NCBI GenBank assembly: GCA_934591815.1
Contig: CAKTPV010000009.1
Span: forward strand, 27,881-91,880
DNA from: an uncultured Oscillospiraceae bacterium
Lineage (GTDB): Bacteria; Bacillota; Clostridia; Oscillospirales; Oscillospiraceae
Reading direction: 5' to 3'
DNA: 64,000 nucleotides
The notes under the pieces were generated by a model. It saw only the letters and a program-made list of their open reading frames with translations, did no database searches and was not told the DNA's origin. Of this stretch, positions 50,701-60,093 are shown piece after piece; the stretch's first letter is position 1, and the number at the start of each line of letters is the position of its first letter. A program made the translations under genes and the position numbers.

Positions 50701-53211
50701 ATGAATTACGATTTTGCGGCCATTGAGAAAAAGTGGCAGGATAACTGGGAAAAAACCAAGCCCTATGCCGCCGTTACCGGCGACACGACCCGCCCCAAGT
50801 TCTACGGGCTCATCGAGTTCCCGTACCCCAGCGCGGCGGGCCTCCATGTAGGACACCCCCGGCCCTTTACCGCCATCGACATCGTCACCCGGAAAAAGCG
50901 CATGGAGGGCTATAATGTCCTGTTCCCCATCGGCTATGACGCATTCGGCCTGCCCACGGAGAACTTCGCCATCAAAAACCACATCCATCCCTCCATCGTC
51001 ACCAAGGAGAATATCAAGAACTTCACCCGCCAGCTGAAGATGCTGGGCTACGGCTTCGACTGGGATCGCTGCGTGGATACCACCGATCCCCAGTATTACA
51101 AGTGGACCCAGTGGATCTTTTTGCAGCTCTTTAAGCACGGTCTGGCCTACAAGGCCACCATGCCCGTGAACTGGTGTACCAGCTGCAAGTGCGTGCTGGC
51201 CAACGAGGAAGTGGTGGAGGGCGTGTGCGAGCGCTGCGGCAGCGAGGTCATCCGCAAGGAGAAGAGCCAGTGGATGCTGGGCATCACCAAGTACGCCGAC
51301 CGGCTTATCGACGATCTGGACGGCGTGGACTTCGTGGAGCGCGTCAAGACCCAGCAGCGCAACTGGATCGGCCGCTCCACCGGTACGGAGCTGACCTTCA
51401 AGACCAACACCGGGGACGACATCACCGTATACACCACCCGCGCCGACACGCTGTTCGGCACCACCTATGTGGTCATCTCCCCGGAGCATCCCCTGCTGAA
51501 GAAGTGGCAGCCCCTCATCCGCAACTGGGACGAGGTGGCCGCCTATCAGGACGCCGCCGCCCGCAAGAGCGACTTTGAGCGCGGTGAGCTGAACAAGGAC
51601 AAGACCGGCGTGCGCATCGACGGCATCGAGGTCATGAACCCCGTGACCCACAAGGCGCTGCCCATGTTCGTCTCCGACTATGTCCTCATGGGCTACGGCA
51701 CCGGCATCGTCATGGGCGTGCCCGGTCACGACCAGCGCGACTGGGACTTTGCCACCAAGTTCGGCCTGCCCATCGTGGAGGTGGTCGCCGGCGGCGACGT
51801 CACCAAGGAGGCGTTTGTGGCCAAGGACGATAAGGCCATCATGGTCAACTCCGGCTTCCTCAACGGCATGACCGTGAAGGAGGCCATTCCCGCCATGAAG
51901 AAGTACGCCGTGGAGCAGGGCTTCGGCAAGGAGAAGGTGAACTTCAAGCTGCGCGATTGGGTGTTCTCCCGCCAGCGCTACTGGGGCGAGCCCATCCCGC
52001 TGGTGAACTGCCCCAAGTGCGGCTGGGTGCCTGTCCCCGAAAGTGAGCTGCCGTTGGTGCTGCCGCAGGTGGAGAGCTACGAGCCCACCGACGACGGCGA
52101 GAGCCCCCTGAGCAAGATGACCGACTGGGTCAACACCACCTGCCCCTGCTGCGGCGGCCCCGCCAAGCGCGAGACCGATACCATGCCCCAGTGGGCCGGC
52201 TCCAGCTGGTACTTCCTGCGCTATATGGATCCCCACAACGACAAGGAGCTGGTGTCCAAGGAGGCGGAGGAGTACTGGGGCCCCGTGGACTGGTACAACG
52301 GCGGCATGGAGCACACCACCCTTCACCTGCTGTACAGCCGTTTCTGGCACAAGTTCCTCTATGACATCGGCGTGGTACACACCCCGGAACCCTATGCCAA
52401 GCGCACCAGCCACGGCATGATCCTTGGTAAGAACCCCCACTATGTGGGCAACGCCGCCACCGAGGAGGAGAAGCAGGCCCTGCGGGAGAAGTACGGCGCA
52501 CAGGCCGAGCGCCCTGCGGTGAAGATGTCCAAGTCTCTGGGCAACGTGGTGAACCCCGATGACGTTATCAAGGCCTACGGCGCCGACACCATGCGCCTGT
52601 ATATCATGTTCATCGGCGACTTTGAAAAGACCGCCTCCTGGTCGGATGAGGCCGTCAAGGGCTCCAAGCGCTTCCTGGACCGCGTGTGGAAGCTGATGGA
52701 TATGGCCCAGCCGGACGAGAACATCTCCGAGGGCAACATGGCCGCCATTCACAAGACCATCAAGAAGGTCGGCGACGATATCGAGGAGCTGAAGCTCAAC
52801 ACCGCCATCGCCGCCATGATGGCGCTGGTCAACGACTTCTACGCCAAGGGCCTCACCAAGGGCGATCTGGAGCAGCTCCTGCTGCTGCTGAGCCCCTTCG
52901 TCCCCCACATCGTGGAGGAGATGTGGGAGCAGCTGGGCTTCGCCGCCAAGTACGGCAAGATGGCCATGCAGATGCCCTGGCCCGTGTACGATGCCGCCAA
53001 GACCGTGGACGCCACGGTGGAGATGGCGGTGCAGGTCAACGGCAAGCTCCGCGGTACCATTGTGATGCCCACCGACTCCGAGGAGGCCGCCGTGGTGGCC
53101 GCCGCCATGGAGAACGAGCGGGTCAAGAAGGCTGTGGAGGGCATGAACGTGGTCAAGACCATCCTTGTCAAGAACAAGCTGGTGAACCTGATCGTCAAGC
53201 CTGCCAAGTAA
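50701..53211 (+). CDS. leuS: Leucyl-tRNA synthetase
   Basis: An 836-residue class I synthetase. HIGH-type motif as HVGH in PSAAGLHVGHPRPF, the editing domain with DTLFGTTYVV and GTGIVMGVPGHDQRD, zinc-like ligands in CPKCGWVP and CPCCGGP, and the KMSKS loop in VKMSKSLGNVV. C-terminal anticodon-binding domain to the end (VNGKLRGTIV). Expression is under T-box control. AGAAGGAGA precedes the ATG. Confidence 0.97.
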   Translation: MNYDFAAIEKKWQDNWEKTKPYAAVTGDTTRPKFYGLIEFPYPSAAGLHVGHPRPFTAIDIVTRKKRMEGYNVLFPIGYDAFGLPTENFAIKNHIHPSIVTKENIKNFTRQLKMLGYGFDWDRCVDTTDPQYYKWTQWIFLQLFKHGLAYKATMPVNWCTSCKCVLANEEVVEGVCERCGSEVIRKEKSQWMLGITKYADRLIDDLDGVDFVERVKTQQRNWIGRSTGTELTFKTNTGDDITVYTTRADTLFGTTYVVISPEHPLLKKWQPLIRNWDEVAAYQDAAARKSDFERGELNKDKTGVRIDGIEVMNPVTHKALPMFVSDYVLMGYGTGIVMGVPGHDQRDWDFATKFGLPIVEVVAGGDVTKEAFVAKDDKAIMVNSGFLNGMTVKEAIPAMKKYAVEQGFGKEKVNFKLRDWVFSRQRYWGEPIPLVNCPKCGWVPVPESELPLVLPQVESYEPTDDGESPLSKMTDWVNTTCPCCGGPAKRETDTMPQWAGSSWYFLRYMDPHNDKELVSKEAEEYWGPVDWYNGGMEHTTLHLLYSRFWHKFLYDIGVVHTPEPYAKRTSHGMILGKNPHYVGNAATEEEKQALREKYGAQAERPAVKMSKSLGNVVNPDDVIKAYGADTMRLYIMFIGDFEKTASWSDEAVKGSKRFLDRVWKLMDMAQPDENISEGNMAAIHKTIKKVGDDIEELKLNTAIAAMMALVNDFYAKGLTKGDLEQLLLLLSPFVPHIVEEMWEQLGFAAKYGKMAMQMPWPVYDAAKTVDATVEMAVQVNGKLRGTIVMPTDSEEAAVVAAAMENERVKKAVEGMNVVKTILVKNKLVNLIVKPAK

Positions 53212-53238
53212 AATTGCAGTTTTTTTGCGGGAAATAGC

Positions 53239-53327
53239 TTGACAAGGTACGATTTCATCGGTATAATACACCCGTTAGTCATGCGAATGGCTCTTAAAGA
53301 GCGCCCTGGAAATAGCCGGGCGCATCG
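53239..53327 (+). promoter_or_regulatory. Promoter and leader hairpins of rpsU
   Basis: Consensus TTGACA (53239-53244), 17-base spacer, TATAAT (53262-53267). The leader then holds GCTCTTAAAGAGC and a second stem with arms GCGCCC and GGGCGC, ending just before the GGAGGGAGG ribosome site; both could affect translation. Confidence 0.65.
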
Positions 53328-53344
53328 GAGGGAGGGAAATATAG

Positions 53345-53530
53345 ATGTCTGAAGTTCACGTCAAGGAAGGCGAGTCCCTGGACAGCGCTCTGAAGCGTTT
53401 TAAGAGAAGCTGCGCCAAGGCAGGCGTTCTGGCCGAGGTGCGTAAGAGAGAGTGCTATGAAAGCCCCAGTGTCAAGCGCCGCAAGAAGTCCGAGGCCGCA
53501 CGCAAGAACCGCAATAAGCGTTATTATTAA
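53345..53530 (+). CDS. rpsU: 30S ribosomal protein S21
   Basis: A 61-residue basic protein matching bS21: [20 protein letters not shown] then [30 protein letters not shown]. The single-gene unit has a consensus promoter, a hairpin leader and its own terminator. Confidence 0.97.
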   Translation: MSEVHVKEGESLDSALKRFKRSCAKAGVLAEVRKRECYESPSVKRRKKSEAARKNRNKRYY

Positions 53531-53536
53531 TGGCAA

Positions 53537-53567
53537 AAGAGCCTGAGGGTCCGTCCCTCAGGCTCTT
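53537..53567. terminator. Terminator of rpsU
   Basis: Perfect 13-bp stem (53537-53549 with 53555-53567) followed by ACTTTTT. It also reaches the end of the converging gene. Confidence 0.88.
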
Positions 53568-54309
53568 ACTTTTTCCCCAGCAGACCCGGCAGCGCCTCCG
53601 CCGCCTCCGGCAGGGAGAGGATGCCGGCGGCGATGCCCAGCTCCGCGCCCAGCTCGATCTTCCGCCGCAGGGTGTCAGCGTCATCGAACAGGACGAGGTG
53701 CGTCATGCCCTCCTGCTCATAGGTGAAATACCGGGCGCACAGCTCCGGCGAGAAAAAGACGGGGCGCTGCGCCCGCAGCGATGTCAACTGCTGCGCCGTC
53801 AGCATCCTGCCGTCTCCGTAGGGAGCGGGGAGGGTGAAGTCTGCCCGGACGCAGGCCAGATCCAGTGTAACGGGGCGCGGCATAAAGTGCCGGCAGACCT
53901 CCTTCAGCCGACGGCGCAGCGTCCCGCCGGAAAGGGCGGTGCTGACCACCACGCAGGCGTCTGCGTCCGCCCCGCCCCGCTCCGGCAGGTACAGCGTGCG
54001 GCCATAGCGCCGGCAAAGCGCCGATAGAGCCGCCACAGCGGGACGGGGAAGCACCGGCTCCAGCACCACGCCGGTATACTGCCGGTGCAGGCATTCCCGC
54101 AGAATGTCCCGCGCCAGCGCCTCCGGCTGAGGCGGGGCGGGACAGTCCGTGCCGGAGACCAGCAGCAGCCCTCCCGGCGGGACGGCGGGCAGCGGCAGCG
54201 CCGATAACCGTCCGCCGCTGTCGATGCGGTAGGCGGCGTGGGCGATGGGAAGCCCCCAGCGCCGTGCCTCCGGCAGATGGCAGGGGGCGGCGGCCAGATA
54301 GAGCTGCAT
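53566..54309 (-). CDS. Unknown protein, possibly TIM-barrel (GH18-like) fold
   Basis: A 247-residue Ala-, Leu- and Arg-rich protein, not recognised. Alternating strands and helices, and a final part DDADTLRRKIELGAELGIAAGILSL that resembles the last barrel strand of GH18-like proteins (family often shows DDERSL and GVAxW), suggest a barrel without an evident catalytic DxxDxDxE motif. No signal peptide. The start at 54309 follows GGGGGTGA by eight bases; a GTG at 54321 is inside that site. It is divergent from yqeG. Confidence 0.5.
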   Translation of the reverse strand: MQLYLAAAPCHLPEARRWGLPIAHAAYRIDSGGRLSALPLPAVPPGGLLLVSGTDCPAPPQPEALARDILRECLHRQYTGVVLEPVLPRPAVAALSALCRRYGRTLYLPERGGADADACVVVSTALSGGTLRRRLKEVCRHFMPRPVTLDLACVRADFTLPAPYGDGRMLTAQQLTSLRAQRPVFFSPELCARYFTYEQEGMTHLVLFDDADTLRRKIELGAELGIAAGILSLPEAAEALPGLLGKK

Positions 54310-54380
54310 ACGAAGCGTCACCCCCTTGTATTTATGGCCGGTAAATGGTACACTATCTATATGAAAGGAGGCGGCAGCCT

Positions 54381-54878
54381 ATGCGATTTTCCATGCGGCC
54401 GGAGCGGGTCTACGACGGCTACGAGCAGATACGGGGCGAGGAGCTGGCCCGCCGGGGCATCCGGCTGCTGCTGTGCGATCTGGATTATACGCTGGCGCCC
54501 AAGTCCCAGCGGGAGCCGGACGAGACGGTGCGGCAATGGATCGACTCCATGCGCCGCGCCGGGGTCGAGGTGATGATCCTGTCCAATAACCGCAGTCCCG
54601 CCCGCGTGGAGCGGTTCTGCCGGGATCTGGGCATCACCTACGAGGGACACGCCCAAAAGCCGTCCGCCAAGGGCTTTCGCAGAGCCATGGAGCGGGTGGG
54701 CGTGACGCCGGAGGAGACCGCCATGCTGGGCGACAAGCTGCTGACGGATATGCTGGGCGCACATATCGCCGGGGTGCTGCCGCTGATGGTGGAGCCGCGG
54801 GGCGGTGCGAAGGGCGCGTGGAACAAGGTGCTCCACGGCCTGCAAAGACCGTGGAAGGCGGCGGCCAAGGAGAAATAG
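54381..54878 (+). CDS. yqeG: YqeG family HAD-IIIA phosphatase
   Basis: A 165-residue HAD phosphatase: motif [13 protein letters not shown] with the nucleophile Asp, motif II VMILSNN, Lys in KPSAKGF and motif [16 protein letters not shown]. The substrate is not established. ATG 54381 follows AAAGGAGG. It is often next to efp or aroE-type genes in Clostridia, as here. Confidence 0.9.
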   Translation: MRFSMRPERVYDGYEQIRGEELARRGIRLLLCDLDYTLAPKSQREPDETVRQWIDSMRRAGVEVMILSNNRSPARVERFCRDLGITYEGHAQKPSAKGFRRAMERVGVTPEETAMLGDKLLTDMLGAHIAGVLPLMVEPRGGAKGAWNKVLHGLQRPWKAAAKEK

Positions 54879-54909
54879 GGCCTGCGCGCAACTTTTTCTG
54901 CGGAAACCC

Positions 54910-54995
54910 TTGCCAAACAGACGCGTATCATGTAAAATACATAAGGCCAAATTTAGGCCGGTATCATTCATTCGAGGGAATCGCGATATTCCCTC
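54910..54995 (+). promoter_or_regulatory. Promoter and leader hairpin of efp
   Basis: TTGCCA (54910-54915), 17-base spacer, TAAAAT (54933-54938). The leader has a perfect 8-bp hairpin GAGGGAAT/ATTCCCTC (54974-54995, 6-base loop) 11 bases before the ribosome site. Confidence 0.62.
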
Positions 54996-55018
54996 ATCAA
55001 TATGGGAGGAATATCAAT

Positions 55019-55585
55019 ATGGCAACTATTACCGCCGGTGATTTCAGAAACGGCAAGACCTTCGAGATGGACGGCAAGGTCATGCAGGTCGTGGAGTTCC
55101 AGCACGTCAAGCCCGGCAAGGGCGCCGCGTTCGTCCGCACCAAGATGCGCAACGTGGTGACCGGCGCTGTGACCGAGACGTCCTTCAACCCCACCGCCAA
55201 GTTTGAGGAGGCCTTTGTGGACCGCCGCGACATGGAGTACAGCTACAACGACGGCGACCTGTACTACTTCATGGATCAGGAGACCTATGACATGGTGCCC
55301 CTGAACAAGGAGCTGCTGGGCGACGCCTTCCGCTTCATCACCGAGAACACCGTGTGCAAGGTGCTGAGCTACAAGGGCAACGTCTTCGGCCTGGAGTGCC
55401 CCAACTTCATGGATCTGGAGGTCACCGAGACCGAGCCGGGTCTGGCCGGCAACACCGCCACCAACACCCTGAAGCCCGCCACCGTGGAGACCGGCGCTGA
55501 GGTGAAGGTGCCCCTGTTCATCAACATCGGTGACAAGATCACCATCGACACCCGTACCGGCGAATATCTGAGCCGCTGCAAGTAA
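55019..55585 (+). CDS. efp: Elongation factor P
   Basis: A 188-residue translation factor that rescues ribosomes stalled at proline runs. Domain I has [19 protein letters not shown] with the tip Lys, the site modified in some bacteria; domains II and III follow, ending [13 protein letters not shown]. No modification enzyme is in the window. GGAGGA precedes the ATG at 55019. Confidence 0.97.
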   Translation: MATITAGDFRNGKTFEMDGKVMQVVEFQHVKPGKGAAFVRTKMRNVVTGAVTETSFNPTAKFEEAFVDRRDMEYSYNDGDLYYFMDQETYDMVPLNKELLGDAFRFITENTVCKVLSYKGNVFGLECPNFMDLEVTETEPGLAGNTATNTLKPATVETGAEVKVPLFINIGDKITIDTRTGEYLSRCK

Positions 55586-55622
55586 GTCAACCATCAACCC
55601 ACCGTACAGAAAGGAGCCGAAC

Positions 55623-56042
55623 ATGGAGATTTCTGAAAAGGTAGCATATCTGAAGGGTCTGGCCGAGGGCCTGAACCTGGACACCGACAGCAAGGAAGGC
55701 AAGCTGATCGCCGCCATCATCGACGTGCTGGACGACATGGCCGAGAAGTTCGCGGACATTGAGGACGAGCTGTGTGACGTGGAGGACGGTCTGGATGCCG
55801 TCAGCGACGACCTCAGCGATGTGGAGGAGACGCTGTACTTCGCCCTGGAGGACGATGACGAGGACGAGGATGAAGACGACGAGGAAGAGGAGTGCTTCAT
55901 GACCAACTGCCCCGAGTGCGAGGAGGAGGTCTACTTCGACGAGTCCGTTCTGGAGGACGGCGAGGTCATCTGCCCCAACTGCGGCGCCAAGCTGGAGTTC
56001 GATCTCAGCGATCTGGCCAACGACAGCGAGGACGAGGAGTAA
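55623..56042 (+). CDS. Acidic zinc-ribbon protein (CD1247 N-terminal-like)
   Basis: A 139-residue protein: an N-terminal helical part (EKVAYLKGLAEGLNLD), an acidic coiled-coil region (residues 40-75), a poly-Asp/Glu run, then a zinc ribbon with two CPxC pairs (NCPECEEEVYFDE and ICPNCGAKLEFDLSDL). It follows efp by 37 bases, an order seen in many Clostridia. Function unknown; zinc binding is probable. Confidence 0.8.
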   Translation: MEISEKVAYLKGLAEGLNLDTDSKEGKLIAAIIDVLDDMAEKFADIEDELCDVEDGLDAVSDDLSDVEETLYFALEDDDEDEDEDDEEEECFMTNCPECEEEVYFDESVLEDGEVICPNCGAKLEFDLSDLANDSEDEE

Positions 56043-56057
56043 TCACTGCGAAAAAAC

Positions 56058-56086
56058 AGCCGCCGCACCCTCGGTGCGGCGGCTGC
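56058..56086 (+). terminator. Terminator of the efp operon
   Basis: Perfect 13-bp stem (56058-56070 with 56074-56086) followed by CTTTTTAC. Confidence 0.9.
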
Positions 56087-56217
56087 TTTTTACGCTTGCC
56101 GATGTGCTGGTAGAACCGCAGGAAAATAGGAGAAAGCCGCCACAAGCGGCGGGCGTTCTCCGGCTTGACGCGGCGGCTGTTTTTGGGTATACTGTCCCAA
56201 ACGGGAGGAGGATATCT

Positions 56218-56424
56218 ATGGCGTTTGTGGCATTGATCGGACTGTACTTCGTGCCGCTGCTGTGCCTGATGGGTGCGGCGTGGTCGTATGTCCGCTATCA
56301 GAATGAGCATGAGGACAAGGAAATGGCGGAGAAGGATCACAAGCGGATGCGCGTGCTGCTGATCGCAGCGGCGGTGGCTGTGGTGGTCTTTCTGGCGCTG
56401 AAGCTTGCATTCCCTGTGACGTGA
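56218..56424 (+). CDS. Small two-helix membrane protein
   Basis: A 68-residue protein with two hydrophobic helices (about 3-22 and 45-63) separated by a charged loop (RYQNEHEDKEMAEKDHKRMR). No known family. ATG 56218 follows GGGAGGAGG. Between two terminators; single gene. Confidence 0.65.
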   Translation: MAFVALIGLYFVPLLCLMGAAWSYVRYQNEHEDKEMAEKDHKRMRVLLIAAAVAVVVFLALKLAFPVT

Positions 56425-56430
56425 AAAGGA

Positions 56431-56462
56431 AAAGAGTCCCGACCCATGGGTCGGGACTCTTT
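56431..56462. terminator. Bidirectional terminator
   Basis: Perfect 15-bp inverted repeat (56431-56445 with 56448-56462) with A and T ends, between the small membrane protein and the converging MATE gene. Confidence 0.9.
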
Positions 56463-56463
56463 A

Positions 56464-57879
56464 TCAGTTTTCGGCGCCTGCGGGCATCCTGCGCAGGTCC
56501 TTGGGCAGCCATACCTTCCGCCACAGGCAGAGCAGGAACAACACGCCCCGGAAGCACAGCTCCACACACATGGCGATCCACGCGCCGTGCAGACCCAAGC
56601 GGGATGTGAGCAGCAGCGTCAGGGTGATCCGCACGCCCCACATACTGGTGAAGTTCAGCACGGAGCTGAGCAGGGAGCTGCCCGCCCCCTGAAACACGCC
56701 GGCGCACACGATGGCCGCGCCGAACAGCGGCTCGGCAAACACCACGATCCGCAGCACCTCCGTGCCCAGCGCTACCACCTCCGCGTCGGGACTGAGCATA
56801 CCGATGATCCACGGCGCCAGAAAATACATGGCAGCCGACATCACCGCCATAATGGATATGCCCAGCAGAACTGTCACCCAGCCCAGCCGCGTCACCAGAT
56901 CCCGCCGCTTGGCGCCTACGCTCTGCCCGATCAGCGTCACCGCCGCGCTCTGCACGCCGTAGCCGGGCATATAGCACAGCGCCTCCGCCGTGACGGCGAA
57001 GGAGTTGGCGGCGATGGATACCGTACCCAGTGGGGCGATGATGCCGGTGGTGACGATCTGACCGCCGGACATGACCGCCTGCTCGATGGCCACAGGGATA
57101 CCCAGCCGTACCGCGCGCTTCAGCTGCTCCGGCACGAAATGGAGCTTCTCGCCCCGCCGCAGACCCAGCATGGGGGAGCGCAGCAGGCACGCGCACATGA
57201 TGACCGCCACGACCACCTCCGCCAGCGCCGTACCCAGCGCAGCGCCGGCGACACCCAGATCGGCGCCCGGCAGGGTGATGGAACCGATCTGACGGGAGGG
57301 GAAGATGAGCAGCAGATTGAACACCACGTCCAGCCCGCACATCAGTACCAGCAGGGCGCTGGGCGTCCGCATATTGCCGCTGGCCTGCAGCAGCGCGGCA
57401 GCCAGACTGTTCATCTGTAAGGCGGGGAGGGACAGGGCAAAGATCAGGAAATACACGGAAGCACCCTGCCAGATGCTCTCCTCCGCACCCAGCCAACGGG
57501 GAAGATTGCCGGACACGGCGCTGCCCAGCAGTGCCAGCACCAGCCCGAAGAAAACACCCAGCACCAGACCCTGCCGCACCAGATTCCGGGCGTCCTTTTC
57601 GTCGCCCGCCCCGATGCGCTGCGCCGTCTGGACGCAGAAGCCCACGGTCAGAGCGCGGCACAGACCACCCAGCAGCCACGTGCTGGAGGCCACCAGCCCG
57701 ATAGCGGCGCTGGCCTCCCGACCCAGATGTCCGACCATGGACGAGTCGATATACTGCATGGCAATGGAGGAGACCTGCGCCAGGATCGCGGGGATGCTCA
57801 GTTGCAGGGCCAGCAGCGTTTGCTGGCGCAGTGTCAGCTCCTCGCCGCTGCGCAGGGACAGCAGCAGATTTTTTTTCAT
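56464..57879 (-). CDS. MATE-family efflux transporter (NorM-like branch)
   Basis: A 471-residue MATE protein: ALQLSIPAILAQVSSIAMQYIDSSMVGHLG at the start and the second-half counterpart (AVMSGGQIVTTGIIAPLG, GYGVQSAAVTLIGQSVGA). Twelve helices. The start sequence LTLRQQTLLALQLSIPAIL differs from the two other MATE genes here, so it belongs to another branch. GGAGGT precedes the start. Confidence 0.92.
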   Translation of the reverse strand: MKKNLLLSLRSGEELTLRQQTLLALQLSIPAILAQVSSIAMQYIDSSMVGHLGREASAAIGLVASSTWLLGGLCRALTVGFCVQTAQRIGAGDEKDARNLVRQGLVLGVFFGLVLALLGSAVSGNLPRWLGAEESIWQGASVYFLIFALSLPALQMNSLAAALLQASGNMRTPSALLVLMCGLDVVFNLLLIFPSRQIGSITLPGADLGVAGAALGTALAEVVVAVIMCACLLRSPMLGLRRGEKLHFVPEQLKRAVRLGIPVAIEQAVMSGGQIVTTGIIAPLGTVSIAANSFAVTAEALCYMPGYGVQSAAVTLIGQSVGAKRRDLVTRLGWVTVLLGISIMAVMSAAMYFLAPWIIGMLSPDAEVVALGTEVLRIVVFAEPLFGAAIVCAGVFQGAGSSLLSSVLNFTSMWGVRITLTLLLTSRLGLHGAWIAMCVELCFRGVLFLLCLWRKVWLPKDLRRMPAGAEN

Positions 57880-57948
57880 AGTGTACCTCCGATAGCACGA
57901 TCATACATCCCACACTATACCTGCTGGCGGAGAAAAGGTCAAGGGAAG

Positions 57949-57985
57949 AAAAGCCAACGCCCGCATTTTGCGGGCGTTGGCTTTT
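57949..57985 (-). terminator. Terminator of the TVP38 gene
   Basis: Perfect 16-bp stem (57949-57964 with 57970-57985) with A and T ends; 13 bases past the stop codon. Confidence 0.9.
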
Positions 57986-57998
57986 CTCAAATAGCTTT

Positions 57999-58715
57999 CT
58001 ATGACCGGTCACTCTCTGCCGACCGCTTGTGGCGGCGGCAGACCTGCCGGTAGATGACCAGACCGGCACCGGCGATGACCGTGGTGGCGGCGAAGGTGAT
58101 GGCGGCGAACTGGTAGTTTTGCAGACCCAGCGCGTTGCCGCCCACGGTGGAGGTGATGATGGAGGGCAGACGCCCCACGGAGGCGATCAGCAGCCACGAT
58201 GACCAGCGCAGATCCGTCAGGCCTGCGAAATAGCACAGCAGATCCTTGGGCGTGCCGGGGACGGTAAACACCAGCCACAGCAGCGCCGCCCGTCTGGGGG
58301 AGGTCTTGAGGAAGGTCAGCTTGTCCAGCTTATCCTGCGAGAAAAAAACCTCCACCAGCGGTACGCCCCATTTCCGCACCACGGCGAACACCGCCACGCT
58401 GCCCAGAAAAGCGCCCAACAGACACAGCACCGTACCCCATACCGCGCCGAAGGCGTAGCCACCGGCGATCTCCAGCGGCTCGCCGGGGATGATGGCCACC
58501 AGCACCTGCAAAAACACCATGCCCGTATAGGCGGCCATGCCCAAAAGACCGTGATCCGCCACCCACGCCCGGAACACCTCCGGCTCCTTGGCAAAGCGGA
58601 TCAGCGGGCGTCCCACGAACCACGCCAGCGCGGCGCCCAGCAGGAGAAAGACGGCGATAGCGCCGCCCGACAGTAGTTTTTTCTGTTTTTCGGAGAAAGC
58701 ACGATGCTGCTTCAT
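57999..58715 (-). CDS. TVP38/TMEM64 family membrane protein (VTT domain)
   Basis: A 238-residue membrane protein with about six helices. The VTT/SNARE-associated core is seen as IIPGEPLEIAGGYAFGAVWGT and FTVPGTPKDLLCYFAGLTDLRW with SVGRLPSIITSTVGGNALG. Bacterial relatives are linked to lipid scrambling or transport across the membrane, though this branch is uncharacterised. GAAAGGGG precedes the ATG. Confidence 0.9.
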   Translation of the reverse strand: MKQHRAFSEKQKKLLSGGAIAVFLLLGAALAWFVGRPLIRFAKEPEVFRAWVADHGLLGMAAYTGMVFLQVLVAIIPGEPLEIAGGYAFGAVWGTVLCLLGAFLGSVAVFAVVRKWGVPLVEVFFSQDKLDKLTFLKTSPRRAALLWLVFTVPGTPKDLLCYFAGLTDLRWSSWLLIASVGRLPSIITSTVGGNALGLQNYQFAAITFAATTVIAGAGLVIYRQVCRRHKRSAESDRS

Positions 58716-58807
58716 GGAGCAAATGCCCCTTTCTTTCGTTCTTTTACCATCCTACCACGAAACGCGGGGAAATATTTGAACAGGAAATGAAGATTTGCTT
58801 AAAAGCG

Positions 58808-58838
58808 CGCAGAGAGCCGGAAAAAGCGGCTCTCTGCG
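58808..58838 (-). terminator. Terminator of the homoserine dehydrogenase gene
   Basis: Twelve-bp stem (58808-58819 with 58827-58838), 7-base loop, then CGCTTTTAAG on the minus strand. Confidence 0.75.
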
Positions 58839-58842
58839 TGCC

Positions 58843-59985
58843 TTATCGGATACCGGCGATGAAGCAGGTGGGGTCGGCGGCAAGCTGCCGCTTGGCCCAC
58901 GCCAGCATCTCATAGCTGTTGACGGCGGCGGTGACGACACCGCTGCCCCATGCATCGGCGGTGACGCTGCGCAGGAAGTCGTCCGGCGCGGCGGTACGCA
59001 CATAGTAGGGGTGGGCCTCGGCGCTGCCGTCCAGCGCCGCCGGTACGGCCTTGTCCGCGTAGAAGGACTTGTCTCCGGCCAGAATGGTCAGGCAGTCCTG
59101 CACCACATTGCCGGCGGTGGGGAAACGCCCCGCGCCCTGTCCGAAGAAGCTCTGACGGCCCACGCCCTCGGCAGTATAGCTGATGAGGTTATAATTGGCG
59201 GGGACGGCTGCCTCCAGCTCAGACGATGCCACCAGCGTAGGCTCCACATAGGCGCACACGCCGTTCTCCGCGGCCTCCGCCGCCGCCAGCAGCCGGCAGA
59301 CGAAGCCGTGGCTCTTGAACGCGGCGATATCCGCCGCCGTGACAGTACGGATGCCGAAGGTGGGGATGGCCGTCTCGTCCAGCACCGCGTCAAAGGCGAT
59401 GTTGGCGGAGATGCACAGCTTCCGGCGGATGTCGTCGCCGTCGATATCGGCGGAGGGATCGGCCTCGGCGTAGCCCAGCGCCTGCGCCTCCTTGAGAATG
59501 GCGGGGAAGTCCACAGGGGCGCGGTGCATGGCGTCCATGATGAAGTTGGTAGTGCCGTTCATGATGCCGCCCACGGCATACACGGTGTCCAGCCGCTTGA
59601 TCCGCGCCAGATTCACCAGCCACGGGATGCCGCCGCCCACGGCGGCGGTGCAGCGCAGCGCCACACCCTTTTCCTTCGCCAGTGCGGTCAGCTCCCGGTA
59701 ATAGGCGGCGATCAGCGCCTTGTTGGCGGTGACCACGTTCTTGCCCCGCTCCATGGCGGCGGTGACGTACTCATACGCCGGGTGCAGGCCGCCCATGACC
59801 TCCACTACCGTGTCGATGTGCTCGTCGCAAAGAATGTCGTTGAAGTCGTAGGTGGCCAAGCCCTCCGGCAGCCCCGGCTTGGGGCTGCGCAGCAGCACCC
59901 GGGAGACGGTGATGTCGCCGCGGCCCTGTGTCAGCTCCAGCACGCCGCCGCCCACCACGCCGAAGCCCAGCAGACCGATGTTCAT
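58843..59985 (-). CDS. hom: Homoserine dehydrogenase
   Basis: A 380-residue enzyme that reduces aspartate semialdehyde to homoserine, at the branch to threonine and methionine. NAD(P) site GLLGFGVVGGGV; catalytic region GIMNGTTNFIMDAM, the Lys-containing ADPSADIDGDDIRRKL, and TAEGVGRQSFFGQGAGRFPTAG. It lacks the C-terminal ACT domain of longer homologues, so feedback by threonine may be absent. Stands alone; ribosome site GGGGGTA is moderate. Confidence 0.95.
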   Translation of the reverse strand: MNIGLLGFGVVGGGVLELTQGRGDITVSRVLLRSPKPGLPEGLATYDFNDILCDEHIDTVVEVMGGLHPAYEYVTAAMERGKNVVTANKALIAAYYRELTALAKEKGVALRCTAAVGGGIPWLVNLARIKRLDTVYAVGGIMNGTTNFIMDAMHRAPVDFPAILKEAQALGYAEADPSADIDGDDIRRKLCISANIAFDAVLDETAIPTFGIRTVTAADIAAFKSHGFVCRLLAAAEAAENGVCAYVEPTLVASSELEAAVPANYNLISYTAEGVGRQSFFGQGAGRFPTAGNVVQDCLTILAGDKSFYADKAVPAALDGSAEAHPYYVRTAAPDDFLRSVTADAWGSGVVTAAVNSYEMLAWAKRQLAADPTCFIAGIR

Positions 59986-60052
59986 AGGAATACCCCCTGT
60001 CCATTTGATGTTGCCTCATTTTACCCAGTACAGCCGCCTCTGTCAATACGGA

Positions 60053-60085
60053 AAAGGAGCCGCACCGACGGGGTGCGGCTCCTTT
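60053..60085 (-). terminator. Terminator of the hydrogenase operon
   Basis: Perfect 14-bp stem (60053-60066 with 60072-60085) with A and T ends, nine bases past the stop codon. Confidence 0.88.
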
Positions 60086-60093
60086 GAGCGGTG

